This document shows, in pieces, positions 7,719-17,370 of a stretch of 64,000 nucleotides of DNA. The DNA lies in contig JAPKDQ010000007.1 of NCBI GenBank assembly GCA_028822445.1, positions 1-64,000 on the forward strand, read 5' to 3'. The translations under genes and the position numbers were made by a program. The DNA is from Rhodospirillaceae bacterium (lineage in GTDB: Bacteria; Pseudomonadota; Alphaproteobacteria; Rhodospirillales; Rhodospirillaceae). The notes beneath the pieces are model-generated. The model saw only the letters and a program-made list of their open reading frames with translations. It made no database searches and was not told the DNA's origin. The first letter of the stretch is position 1. The number at the start of each line of letters is the position of its first letter.

Positions 7719-9463
7719 TGGTGGCTAATACTATGACTGACGCTGCACACGATTTCTTGTCACCTGCACCACCGTTAGGTGAGATGCTGGAATCCGCTGG
7801 CCATATCTCATCGGCCGACTTAACCAAAGCATTATCCTTTCAGGAGCAGTTCGGCGGGCGTCTCGGCGCCATCCTTATTAGAATTGGTGCCGTCGCCGAG
7901 CAGGACGTTCTTATCGCATTATCGGAGCAGCTTGGGTTCGTCATAATCGACCGGGCCACACTCCCTCAAGACCCAGCAGTTTATGCAGACTGTTTAAGCG
8001 GCACGTCCATCACCCCCATGTGGTGGGTGGATGCCAGCGCCCTTCTTTGGCGAAATGCAGGTGACGGCACACCTAATTGCATCAGCCGCGACCCCCTAGA
8101 ACCTAGCCTACAAGAAACCGTGAGTGGAGCCTTTAGCGACGAACCCGTGACATGGTGGCTAACATCTAGCCGTGACCTAGATTTCATGCTTGATCTCGTT
8201 AAACAGCACATTATTGGCGACACGATCGATATAGGCGACGACGTCGCGCTTCTGAGGGAGTTGGCTGAAGAAGCGCCTGTTGTCGAGCTTGTTTCCAACA
8301 CGCTCGCGCAAGCTGTTAACGAAGGCGCGTCTGATATTCATGTGGAACCGCGCGAAAAGGACTTCGATATTCGATATCGCGTTGACGGCGTTTTGCAAAC
8401 CCGCCTGACGCTGCCACGCAATAGGTTTGACGCGGTAGCATCTCGTATCAAGTTGATTTCTGGCATTGATATTGCCGAACGTCGCCTCCCACAGGACGGC
8501 CGTATTGGAATGCGCATCAGCGGCAAAGACCTTGATGTTCGTGTTTCATCCCTACCAGGCGTTTGGGGTGAGTCCATCGTCATGAGGCTACTGCTGAAAG
8601 AACAAAAGGACTTTTCTCTTGATCGCATAGGAATGGCTCAAGACCATTTCGAGGTCTTCTCCACCCTTGTCAAAGAGCCATACGGAATTGTCCTGGTTAC
8701 AGGGCCGACAGGCTCGGGAAAGTCCACAACGCTGAAGGCAACACTCGAGCACATCATCGACGGCAAGAAGAAAATCATCACGGTCGAAGATCCAGTTGAG
8801 TACAACATTCACGGCGTCACACAAGTCCAAACCAAGTCCGAAATTGATTATACGTTTGCACGAGCGCTAAGGTCTATTCTCCGGCAAGACCCTGACACAA
8901 TTATGATCGGTGAAATACGTGACCTAGAAACTGCAGAAATTGCTGTCCAAGCGTCATTGACTGGCCACATGGTGTTCTCGACCTTGCACACCAATGATTC
9001 TCTAAGTGCGTTTACCAGGCTAATAGACATGGGCGTGGAACCGTTCTTAGTGGCATCTTCAGTGAGGGCGGTTATGGCCCAACGTCTCGCCAGACGCGTA
9101 TGCACAGAGTGCAAGACTGTATCTACACCGCCAAAGCCGATTGTTGCGAAATACAACTCGATTCAAAGCCGGTTCTCAAATCTCGTCACAGCGTCACCTG
9201 AATGGGTCACGTCAGTTGGTTGTGACGCTTGCCAGCATACGGGATACCGCGGGCGTATGGGCCTATATGAAATGGCCGCAGTAACTGATGGCATCGCAGA
9301 CCTGGTAATGCAAAACAGGCCTGTGCACGAACTGCACAAATCCGCCGAACAAGACGGCTTCCGTACGCTTTTAGAAGATGGCCTTATTAAAGCGGCCATG
9401 GGCTTAACATCTGTTGAGGAGGTAATAAGGGTCGCTGGTCAGGTCGGGATGGATGACAAATAA
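7718..9463 (+). CDS. gspE: Type II secretion ATPase GspE
   Basis: 581-aa cytoplasmic hexameric ATPase that powers pseudopilus assembly. It begins with a GspE/MshE N-terminal domain (about residues 15-130), then a linker and the secretion NTPase core: Walker A GPTGSGKSTT near residue 330, the Asp box EDPVEY, Walker B-type MIGEIRDLETAEIA and the His box STLHTNDSL. A zinc-binding tetracysteine element near residues 460-505 (CTEC and CDAC) is typical of GspE and PilB. Start is GTG 7718, overlapping the preceding stop; GTG 7721 or ATG 7733 are alternatives and no strong RBS decides. It is cut off from gspF by 13 kb of TPR-glycosyltransferase genes, an uncommon arrangement. Confidence 0.95.
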   Translation: MVANTMTDAAHDFLSPAPPLGEMLESAGHISSADLTKALSFQEQFGGRLGAILIRIGAVAEQDVLIALSEQLGFVIIDRATLPQDPAVYADCLSGTSITPMWWVDASALLWRNAGDGTPNCISRDPLEPSLQETVSGAFSDEPVTWWLTSSRDLDFMLDLVKQHIIGDTIDIGDDVALLRELAEEAPVVELVSNTLAQAVNEGASDIHVEPREKDFDIRYRVDGVLQTRLTLPRNRFDAVASRIKLISGIDIAERRLPQDGRIGMRISGKDLDVRVSSLPGVWGESIVMRLLLKEQKDFSLDRIGMAQDHFEVFSTLVKEPYGIVLVTGPTGSGKSTTLKATLEHIIDGKKKIITVEDPVEYNIHGVTQVQTKSEIDYTFARALRSILRQDPDTIMIGEIRDLETAEIAVQASLTGHMVFSTLHTNDSLSAFTRLIDMGVEPFLVASSVRAVMAQRLARRVCTECKTVSTPPKPIVAKYNSIQSRFSNLVTASPEWVTSVGCDACQHTGYRGRMGLYEMAAVTDGIADLVMQNRPVHELHKSAEQDGFRTLLEDGLIKAAMGLTSVEEVIRVAGQVGMDDK

Positions 9464-9519
9464 TACCCATGCCATAAGCCGAGCAACGCCCGGCCACCTT
9501 TATGTAGTGCCAGCCTGAC

Positions 9520-11547
9520 GTGCCTGACGGTATTTCAGAAATTTACTCAGATGCAGTTGAGGCGCATCAGCGAGGCGACCTTGATGCAGCAGAACGCGGA
9601 TATCGCGCCATACTTTCCGCTAAACCGTCTGAAGCCGAGGTTCAGTACTTGCTAGGGGCCCTCCTCTTGCAACGGAGCGATGCGGAAAACGCGGTTCCTT
9701 TGTTACAGGCATGTCTTCGCGCTCAGCCAAATCATATTGCAGCCCTAGGCACACTTGGTGCGGCGTTCGCGGCCCTTGGACTGACGGACCAGGCCATTCA
9801 GGAATTCGGGCGGGCAGCGAATGCGTCACCGGAAGACCCGAAAACTTTGTTTAACTTGGCAAAAGCCTGCCTTGATTCTGAGCGTTTCGATTTGGGCGCA
9901 GAAACGCTTCAAAGATTTCTAAAGTTAAAACCAAGTCACGCCGTTGCAACGCAGGCATATGCATCCTGCCTCATAGGCCTGGACCGCATCACCGAGGCAA
10001 TTTACGTACTCGAGGACGCCATAAAAATCCACCGTGAAAACCCTGGCTTGGTCGAGAGTTATATTCAACAGTTACTCAATGTAGGGCGGTTCGATGAAGC
10101 GTTAGAGCATTTGAACACCGCACGAAAACGCTGGCCTTCCAACGACACCATGTTACTAGCGCAAGCAACCACTTTTCGCTTATTGAACAGACACGAAGAC
10201 GCCCTCGCCACCTTTGAATCACTAGTTGAGCGAGCGCCCAATAATGAAAATTATCTGAATAGCTTTGGTGGCTACTTGTATGACACTGGAAAATGGAAGG
10301 ACGCTGAATCACTCGTAGTTCGTTCTCTAAAAATTAAGCCGGATTCACACAGCGCCTTAACCAATATGGGGCGCATTCGGCAGCAAAGAGGTGACTTTAG
10401 CGGAGCAAACCTCTGCTATCAAAAAGCACTGGGATTAAATCCAAGCTATGCCGACGCACACAATAATCTAGCTAATTTATTTTCATATATGGATGAGGCC
10501 GATCAAGCGCTGGTGCATTTTGATCGCGCCATTGAACTAAAGCCCAACTCAAACGGTATCCGTTACAACCGAAGCCTGGCAAGAATGACCGCGGGCGAGA
10601 TTAGTTCAAGCGTACCCGAACACAGACATCGGTTTGATAAAGAAAACCCGTCCGTCGGTCGAGAATGGGAATGGCCGTCATGGGCAAACGAGCCTATGGC
10701 TGGGAAAAAGGTCCTGCTCTGGGGTGAACAAGGTATGGGGGACCAAGTGATTTTTGCGCGGTGCGCTCCAATCATTGCATCTAAGACAGAATACTGTGCC
10801 TTGGAGTGCTCACCAAGACTTACTGCCCTTTTTAAGCGATCCTTTCCAGGCGTAGACATTTACTCTTCTTCCAACCCACCACCTGAGGAACTGAGCGAAA
10901 AATCCTTCGATTTTCATTGTTCAACTCTGGACATGACCTGTTCTCTGTATGAAAACCCGGCGGATATTTCTTCAAAGCCTTACCTCAAAGCCGACCCCGA
11001 GTTAACACGATCAATTCGCGAGAAGTATAAGGCCTCCGCGGGCAACGCGCCCTTAATCGGGATTTCATGGTGGAGCGGGCTCACCAGTCAGGCACACTTC
11101 AAATCAACTCCGTTGAAACAATGGCAGTCTATTTTAACTGATACACCGGCAACATTCGTCAGCCTGCAATACGGCGAAGGAAGAGATGAGGTCGAACCGA
11201 TAAAGAGCATGCCCGGAATAAACCTTATCGACGATCGCGACATTGACCCGATGGGCGACCTTGACGTGTTTGCCGCTCAGATCGCCGCAATGGACATGGT
11301 TATCACCATTTCTAATACAACCGCCCACATAGCAGGTGCCCTAGGCGTGCCGACATGGACACTAACGCCGACGGGGCCTGGTCGAGTTTGGTACTGGTTC
11401 ACAGAAGGGCAGACCAGCCCGTGGTATGAATCAATGACACTATTTCGTCACGAGTATAACGAAGGGTGGGATGGGGTTTTCAAGGATGTTGCGGATCGAT
11501 TACGCCAAAAAGAAACGGCATTAATCACGCCCTCCACCACAGACTAG
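9520..11547 (+). CDS. TPR-glycosyltransferase (GT9-like), module A
   Basis: 675 aa, no signal peptide, so cytoplasmic. Roughly residues 1-350 are about ten tetratricopeptide repeats (for example AHQRGDLDAAERGYRAIL and NMGRIRQQRGDFSGANLCYQ). About residues 390-670 form a GT-B domain resembling GT9/heptosyltransferases. Marks shared by the family in this window are WGEQGMGDQVIF (first glycine loop), IGISWWSG, SLQYGEGRDEVE and the donor-site signature ISNTTAHIAGALGVPTWTL, followed by WYWF. The plan matches Caulobacter FlmG, a TPR flagellin glycosyltransferase, which suggests protein glycosylation. Sugar and acceptor are unknown. GTG start with a weak RBS, 57 bases after gspE, likely in the same transcript. 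Confidence 0.8.
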   Translation: MPDGISEIYSDAVEAHQRGDLDAAERGYRAILSAKPSEAEVQYLLGALLLQRSDAENAVPLLQACLRAQPNHIAALGTLGAAFAALGLTDQAIQEFGRAANASPEDPKTLFNLAKACLDSERFDLGAETLQRFLKLKPSHAVATQAYASCLIGLDRITEAIYVLEDAIKIHRENPGLVESYIQQLLNVGRFDEALEHLNTARKRWPSNDTMLLAQATTFRLLNRHEDALATFESLVERAPNNENYLNSFGGYLYDTGKWKDAESLVVRSLKIKPDSHSALTNMGRIRQQRGDFSGANLCYQKALGLNPSYADAHNNLANLFSYMDEADQALVHFDRAIELKPNSNGIRYNRSLARMTAGEISSSVPEHRHRFDKENPSVGREWEWPSWANEPMAGKKVLLWGEQGMGDQVIFARCAPIIASKTEYCALECSPRLTALFKRSFPGVDIYSSSNPPPEELSEKSFDFHCSTLDMTCSLYENPADISSKPYLKADPELTRSIREKYKASAGNAPLIGISWWSGLTSQAHFKSTPLKQWQSILTDTPATFVSLQYGEGRDEVEPIKSMPGINLIDDRDIDPMGDLDVFAAQIAAMDMVITISNTTAHIAGALGVPTWTLTPTGPGRVWYWFTEGQTSPWYESMTLFRHEYNEGWDGVFKDVADRLRQKETALITPSTTD

Positions 11548-11599
11548 GTGATCGAGCATCAGATGCATTCCTTTCTGTACAGCGACATACCGAGTGACC

Positions 11600-11905
11600 A
11601 TGAATTCTAGTCTCGAAGACGCTCTATTGAATTTTGAGAACCGACGTTTTTTAGACGCGGAGCGACAGTGTGCTTCTGCACTTGAAGCTGAGCCAGGTAA
11701 CGCAACCGTGCATGTTGCTGGTGCAATAGGCCTTGATGTATGGACCCTAGTTCCAGACGGCGCCGGCTCAGCCATGGCATTGGTTTCTCGACCGGTCCGA
11801 TTGCTTGTGGTACCCGTCGATGAAACTCTTCCCGCAACCGAATGCAGAGAATTAGTTAGCGCCCCTTTCCGCCGTACGGCAAGAACTAGAGGACTGGATA
11901 GTTAA
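11600..11905 (+). pseudogene. Decayed TPR-glycosyltransferase copy
   Basis: The open frame reads one TPR start (NFENRRFLDAERQCASALEAEPGN) and then jumps directly to the donor-site end of the GT domain (VHVAGAIGLDVWTLVPDGAGSA), so the repeats and most of the catalytic domain are deleted. After that the frame turns to nonsense. In the next frame the expected family sequence continues from 11775 as WHWFLDRSDCLWYPSMKLFPQ and then meets a TAG at 11853. The pattern fits a large in-frame internal deletion followed by a one-base insertion near 11772-11773. The shifted frame stops at 11903-11905, immediately before the TTG start of the next gene. An ATG at 11600 or GTG at 11594 could still start a 100-aa peptide of no expected function. 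Confidence 0.85.
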
Positions 11906-14900
11906 TTGGCCCCGCCTCAAATAAATGTAGCGCCTATTTTGGCCCACGCATCGCAGTGTCATGGCGCAGGTCAACTCGCAGAGGCCGAGAAAGGATATAG
12001 ACAGGTACTGCAAAGTAATCCTGAACATCCGGACGCTCTCCACCTGTTGGGTGTTCTTGTCGGACAATCGAACGACGTTCAGGCCGGCATTAATTTAATA
12101 AACAAAGCAGTCCAACTGCGGCCCAATTTTCCAGGGGCTCTCCTTAACTTGGGCCTACTTCTTCAGAATAACGGCCTAATTTACGAGGCCGCCCTGTCAT
12201 ATACACGCGCTGTACGACTTGACCCTAAAAGGGCAAGTGCATGGAACAATTTAGCGATATGCTTTAGTGATCTCGGCCAAATTGATGACGCCTCATCGAC
12301 CATAGAAGAAGGCATCGCACGAAATCCAACCAGCGAAAGCCTCTATGATAGCGGGTGTACGTTTCATAAACGGAAAGGCCAATTTTTGGCCTGCATTGAT
12401 TTAGTGGATAGAGGCATTCGGCGTCTCCCCGAATCAAGTCGATTATGGATGCACCGAGCTGATGCATGCTTCGCACTCGAACGACTTGGTGAAGCGTGGG
12501 ATGCGTATTCATGGCGCAAACGGGCTCCAGAAAACCCAAACCAAGCACCCGAATATCCACTGCCCACCTGGCAGGGAGAAGACCTAACCGACAAATCAAT
12601 TCTAATCTGGACGGAACAGGGTCCCGGGGAAACTTTTCTCTTTTCCAGCCTGATCGATGACGTCACAGAATCAGCTAGGTTGTGCACAATCGCAACCACA
12701 GAGCGCCTAAAACCTATTCTTGCACGATCATTTCCAAGGGTCACAGTTGTCGATGGCGAAACGTATACCGCGACGCCGGAAACCGCTGACTTTCAATGCT
12801 CGCTAGTGGACCTTGCTAGATGGATGAGGCGGTCACTAAATGACTTTAAGGTTCGTGCCCCACATATAAAAATTGACCAAGCCCGTGGTCAGAAAGAGAG
12901 CAAGAGCAGTTCGCTAGCGCGCGATGAATTCTTAACGGTAGGAATAGCGTGGCGCAGCATAAACGTTCAATCAGCAGCAGAGAAATCTTTAACCCTTGAT
13001 TCCATAAGGGCTATCCTCGCCGTGCCTGGAATTAAATTTGTCAGCCTTCAATATGGAAATGTACAAGAAGAAATCGAAAACCTTAGGTCCACAACAGGGC
13101 TGCATGTCGACTACAAATCTTCGATAGACCCCATAGCTGATCTTGATGGGCACCTTACGCAAATAGCCAGCCTTGACCTAGTGATCTCTACATCAAACAC
13201 AGCAGCACATGCTGCCGGGGCCCTCGGTGTTCCAACCTGGGTCCTCTTGCACCACACCATTGGCGAGGGCCTCTATTGGCCTTGGCTTACAGAAAGAACA
13301 GACAGTCCCTGGCATAGATCTGCAACACTATATAGACAGCCAACTAGAGGTGACTGGGCGACACCAATCGCTAAAGCAGCAATCGACCTTGCACGCCTTA
13401 GATCTCAAAAAAAACCTGGTTTTGATTTGGGTAAACACCTTTCAAGTCTAGCGTTCGCCTACTTCAAATCGCAACAAGGAGTTCAGGCCGGCCTAGTCGC
13501 CAACGCTGCATTGAAGGCCGGCCATGAAGACCTGAACCTCAACCGACTGGCAGCAAAATATTACTCTGATATCGACCAGCCAGAAAACGCACTGAAAATC
13601 CTCAACGCCACCGCGCGCCTCGGTATAGAATCCGTCGACTTCCTTATTGACCGTGCCCGCGCGCTAAAGGCCACCGGCCGCCTGGACGATGCAATAGAAG
13701 ATTTAGAGCTTGCCCTGACAATTAACCCCGATCAAATTGCAGCCTTAGACAGCTTGGCAAAAGCGCGGCGAGAAAACGGACAGTTGCAGTCAGGCCTGGA
13801 CGCATTACTAAAAGCGCACGCGTTAGAGCCAGGCATGGTTGGAATTAGAATGTCACTCGGCACATTCCTATTAGAGCTCGGCAGAACCATTGAAAGCAGC
13901 GAGATATTTAGCGGGCTTATTAAAGAGAAGGAGGGCGTTGCAGATGCGGCATCCTCTCTTGCCATGGCGCTGTTACTAGACAACCGCTTCAAGGAGGGCT
14001 GGCCATTGCTACGTCATCGCCTTGGCAGAGCCGGAACGAATATAGTTTATGCCCACTTTCCTTTTACTATATGGAACGGCGAAAGCCTGGATGGAAAACA
14101 CGTTCTTGTATGGACTGAACAAGGAATTGGGGAAGAAATTCTCTCCGCTACTATGATGCGAGACTTAGCAAAAACCACCAAAGCCATAACTCTGTTGTGC
14201 TCTAGGCGAATGGTGCCAGTCTTAAAAAGAAGTCTAAAAGGGGTGCGCGTTGCCGAACGCAAACAACCCTTGCCTCCGGAGGCATTAGACAAAGGCATCG
14301 ATATACAAATGTCTCTCGGCGACCTTGGGCATCTATTACGCCCATCGATTCAGTCCTTTGGTTCAAATTCAGACACTCCGGCCCTGCGACCGAATTCCCA
14401 AAAACGGAAAAAGCTGCGCCGAAATTATGAAGAGCAAGCGTCAGGAAGGCCGCTGATTGGGTTGGCATGGCATAGCAGCGCTCCGGAATTAGGGGCCCTA
14501 AAGAGCCTTGGGCCAGATGTCGCGGCATCCATAATTAAAAACACCGACGCCCAATATATTTCCCTTCAATACAGCCCCTCAGCCGAAGACGTAGCGGTGC
14601 TTTCCAACGCGGGTGCCGATCGTTGGATCCACGACACGTCTGTGGATCCACTGGTTGATATGGAACTGGCAACTGCTCAAGTCGCAGCCATGGATTTTGT
14701 AGTGACAATCAGCAACACCACAGCACATATTGCCGGCGGACTGGGTATTCCTACAGCCTTACTGATACCCAGGCATACGGGCCGTTTTTGGTATTGGAGC
14801 AGAGATCAGCCTATGAGTTTGTGGTACCCATCAGTGCAGGTATACGAATCTGATGGTGCCTTTGATTGGACCTACGCACTTACACAGATTACGGAAAGAA

Positions 14901-14926
14901 TAAATCATCTGAGCCAAGCACAATGA
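11906..14926 (+). CDS. Double-module TPR-glycosyltransferase (B1-B2)
   Basis: 1006 aa with a duplicated architecture. B1 has TPRs at about residues 5-190, then a GT9-like domain (WTEQGPGETFLF, VGIAWRSI, STSNTAAHAAGALGVPTWVLL). B2 has a second TPR set at about residues 510-700, then a second GT domain (WTEQGIGEEILSA, IGLAWHSSAPE, ISNTTAHIAGGLGIPTALL). It is twice the size of its relatives and probably arose by fusion of two tandem genes. The only in-frame start is TTG, at 11906 directly after the pseudogene stop or at 11939, so translation may depend on coupling; AGAGGA lies 12 bases upstream. B1 carries HHTIGEGLYW in place of the usual P-rich loop, so the two catalytic halves may differ in activity. 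Ends in an ATGA overlap with the next gene. Confidence 0.82.
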   Translation: MAPPQINVAPILAHASQCHGAGQLAEAEKGYRQVLQSNPEHPDALHLLGVLVGQSNDVQAGINLINKAVQLRPNFPGALLNLGLLLQNNGLIYEAALSYTRAVRLDPKRASAWNNLAICFSDLGQIDDASSTIEEGIARNPTSESLYDSGCTFHKRKGQFLACIDLVDRGIRRLPESSRLWMHRADACFALERLGEAWDAYSWRKRAPENPNQAPEYPLPTWQGEDLTDKSILIWTEQGPGETFLFSSLIDDVTESARLCTIATTERLKPILARSFPRVTVVDGETYTATPETADFQCSLVDLARWMRRSLNDFKVRAPHIKIDQARGQKESKSSSLARDEFLTVGIAWRSINVQSAAEKSLTLDSIRAILAVPGIKFVSLQYGNVQEEIENLRSTTGLHVDYKSSIDPIADLDGHLTQIASLDLVISTSNTAAHAAGALGVPTWVLLHHTIGEGLYWPWLTERTDSPWHRSATLYRQPTRGDWATPIAKAAIDLARLRSQKKPGFDLGKHLSSLAFAYFKSQQGVQAGLVANAALKAGHEDLNLNRLAAKYYSDIDQPENALKILNATARLGIESVDFLIDRARALKATGRLDDAIEDLELALTINPDQIAALDSLAKARRENGQLQSGLDALLKAHALEPGMVGIRMSLGTFLLELGRTIESSEIFSGLIKEKEGVADAASSLAMALLLDNRFKEGWPLLRHRLGRAGTNIVYAHFPFTIWNGESLDGKHVLVWTEQGIGEEILSATMMRDLAKTTKAITLLCSRRMVPVLKRSLKGVRVAERKQPLPPEALDKGIDIQMSLGDLGHLLRPSIQSFGSNSDTPALRPNSQKRKKLRRNYEEQASGRPLIGLAWHSSAPELGALKSLGPDVAASIIKNTDAQYISLQYSPSAEDVAVLSNAGADRWIHDTSVDPLVDMELATAQVAAMDFVVTISNTTAHIAGGLGIPTALLIPRHTGRFWYWSRDQPMSLWYPSVQVYESDGAFDWTYALTQITERINHLSQAQ

Positions 14927-16539
14927 ACGGTAGCATGTCAGATGGTATTATAGCTGGTATAGTTAACCAACTCGTCAATGCACGCAGTAAACTAAAGGAC
15001 GGGAAGTTCATTGAGGCGTATCATGATTTCAAAGTCGTGACACAGGTCCATCCAGAAGAACCGCGCGCATGGGAAGGGCTAGGACAGAGCTTAGAACAAC
15101 TGGGCAAACCAAACGATGCAGTTGATGCATATGCGCGGTCAATCTTTTTTGATCCTAAAAATTACACGGCTACCCTTCATCTAGGGAACCTTCTGATAGA
15201 ACTAAACGAAAATGAAAAAGCCATCCCTGTATTGTCGAAGGCTCTTGACTTAAATCCAAGCTCAGTAATTGCTCTCAGTAACTTAGCCGCGGCCTACATG
15301 AACCTGCGGCGCTTTTCTGATGCTGCTTTAAATTTCCAGCGCGCCCTAGCACATAACCCAAAATCGATACCCGCGCTTCTAAACCTTGGCACGTGCATGC
15401 GCGAAAGTGGCAAGCCCGAACTGGCGGTCATAGTCTTCGAGAACGCTCTTTCAATCGACCCGGATTCATTGGATGCCACAGCGCGACTAGGGTCCACACT
15501 ATCAGATATGAACAAGACTGACGCGGCTCTAGCCGCCTTGAACAAGCACATTGAAAAACACCCGCAGGACGCTGAGTGTCACCAAATCAAAGCGCTTGTA
15601 TTGCTTCGGGCAGGCATCCTGGATGATGGGCTGCGTGAATATGAATGGCGGCACTACCCCACAAGCCTTAGCGTACCTGCACGGCCGTTAAATGTTCCAA
15701 GTTGGAACGGTGACGATATAAACAACAGAACTTTGCTGATCTGGCTGGAACAAGGGATTGGCGACGAACTGCTGTCACTAAGCGCCTTGCGTCAGCACCT
15801 AAGCACGCCTGATAAGCAGGCGATCATGATCGAGTGCGACCCACGAATTTATAGCATAGTGAGCCGCTCATTTCCGTTGGTACGTGTAATACCTCGACAA
15901 AGCCCACCCTCGGACGAAACCAAATTTGCGGATATAAGTTGCCCAGCGTGGACAGCCGTCAGGCATCTCAAATCAGACAAAGATATATCGACCGAGCCCA
16001 GCGGCTACCTTCAAGCAGAGCCAGCTACAACATCATCGCTGAGATCACGATATGAGCAGCGTGCGAATGGACGGAAGATTATAGGGCTATCCTGGACCAG
16101 CAGTGGACGCACAGGAAACCTGAAGACCCCTCCCATTCAAAACTGGTCCCAACTCCTTGCAGTCGACGATTATTTCTTTGTCAGTCTTCAATATTTAGCG
16201 TCGGCAGACGATTTGCTAGCCATATCCGAATTTTCGGGTGGAAGATTCTTTTGTGATGAGACGATCGATGCCGCTAATGATTTAGATCAAGTCGCCGCAC
16301 AAATCGCAGCAATGGACGCAGTAATAACGATTAGCAATTCTACGGCGCACATGGCTGGAGCCCTTGGGGTGCCGGTCGCCACTTTAGTGCCAAGCGGTTA
16401 CGGCGGATTCTGGTACTGGTTCAGAGGGCGGGCGGACAGCCCTTGGTACCCGTCAATGAGAATATGCCGCCAAAACATGCCCGGAGATTGGACTCATGCA
16501 ATACTAGAGGCCATAGACTGGCTTAAGCGGTTAAACTGA
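14923..16539 (+). CDS. TPR-glycosyltransferase (GT9-like), module C
   Basis: About 538 aa. TPRs cover residues about 10-245 (NLLIELNENEKAIPVLSKAL, NLAAAYMNLRRFSDAAL). The GT9-like domain runs from about 265 to the end: IWLEQGIGDELLS, IGLSWTSSGRTGNLKT, SLQYLASADD, ISNSTAHMAGALGVPVATL and FWYWFRGRADSPWYPSM. All family signatures are intact, so it is probably active. I chose ATG 14923, which forms an ATGA overlap with module B and so implies coupled translation; the ORF-track start (14866) lies inside gene B. Same inferred role as module A. Confidence 0.82.
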   Translation: MNGSMSDGIIAGIVNQLVNARSKLKDGKFIEAYHDFKVVTQVHPEEPRAWEGLGQSLEQLGKPNDAVDAYARSIFFDPKNYTATLHLGNLLIELNENEKAIPVLSKALDLNPSSVIALSNLAAAYMNLRRFSDAALNFQRALAHNPKSIPALLNLGTCMRESGKPELAVIVFENALSIDPDSLDATARLGSTLSDMNKTDAALAALNKHIEKHPQDAECHQIKALVLLRAGILDDGLREYEWRHYPTSLSVPARPLNVPSWNGDDINNRTLLIWLEQGIGDELLSLSALRQHLSTPDKQAIMIECDPRIYSIVSRSFPLVRVIPRQSPPSDETKFADISCPAWTAVRHLKSDKDISTEPSGYLQAEPATTSSLRSRYEQRANGRKIIGLSWTSSGRTGNLKTPPIQNWSQLLAVDDYFFVSLQYLASADDLLAISEFSGGRFFCDETIDAANDLDQVAAQIAAMDAVITISNSTAHMAGALGVPVATLVPSGYGGFWYWFRGRADSPWYPSMRICRQNMPGDWTHAILEAIDWLKRLN

Positions 16540-16619
16540 GGTGGTCGACACTTGTTTTGAGTGTGGGCTTAGGGTTTAAGACTCACATGCACACGAACCA
16601 GGGCCACGGGGACTAGACT

Positions 16620-17300
16620 ATGATCCGCGTTTTCATCGGATATGATAGCAGAGAGGCTGTAGCCTTTCATGTTTTGTCGCACAGCATTCACACGCGAGCC
16701 TCTCAGCCCGTTGAAATTTCTCCGCTGTTGCTGTCGCAATTAAAAGACGTGTTTCACCGCGAAAATCACCCCCTGCAGTCCACAGAATTCTCGTTTTCGC
16801 GTTTTCTAGTCCCGTACCTTTCTGATTATCAGGGTTGGTCACTGTTTTGCGACTGCGACATGCTCATGCTAGACGACATAGCCAACCTGTGGTCGATCAG
16901 AGATGATCGATATTCCGTCCAAGCTGTCAAACATAAACATGAGCCAAAGGAAGATATAAAATTCCTGGATCAACCACAAAGCAAATACGAGAAAAAAAAT
17001 TGGTCGAGCGTAATACTATTCAACAACGCTCGCTGCAAAGCACTTACGCCTGAATATGTTAATTCGGCAACAGGGTTAGAGCTTCATCAGTTTAAATGGC
17101 TAAATGATGATTCTCTGATTGGTGAATTACCAACTCGCTGGAACCACCTTGTAGACTATGATGCTAAATTGCCGCCAGAAGAGTTGTCGCTCCTTCACTA
17201 CACTGAAGGCGGGCCGTATTTTGAGGATTATAAAGACTGTGGGTACTCAGATTTATGGTTCGAGGAACGCGATGCAATGGGTTACTCAGGAATTAGGTAG
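16620..17300 (+). CDS. DxD-type glycosyltransferase (GT8-like)
   Basis: 226-aa soluble protein with a nucleotide-diphospho-sugar transferase fold. It opens with IRVFIGYDSREAVAFHVLSHSI, has the metal/nucleotide-binding DxD in FCDCDMLMLDD near residues 78-88, and the late acceptor-side elements SSVILFNNARC and LLHYTEGGPYF. These resemble the GT8-like/GT-A family common in bacterial glycan clusters. It has no TPRs and a different fold from the GT-B modules around it. It could therefore add the first sugar, or extend a glycan begun by the TPR enzymes. It sits in the middle of the array on the same strand, with about 80 bases before and 70 after. Activity and substrate are unverified. Confidence 0.72.
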   Translation: MIRVFIGYDSREAVAFHVLSHSIHTRASQPVEISPLLLSQLKDVFHRENHPLQSTEFSFSRFLVPYLSDYQGWSLFCDCDMLMLDDIANLWSIRDDRYSVQAVKHKHEPKEDIKFLDQPQSKYEKKNWSSVILFNNARCKALTPEYVNSATGLELHQFKWLNDDSLIGELPTRWNHLVDYDAKLPPEELSLLHYTEGGPYFEDYKDCGYSDLWFEERDAMGYSGIR

Positions 17301-17370
17301 GGCACCTTTGAAGGTTATACATTGTCTTTTGCCCGGCATTACAAATGCCAACGCTGCGGGTTAGCTCTAT

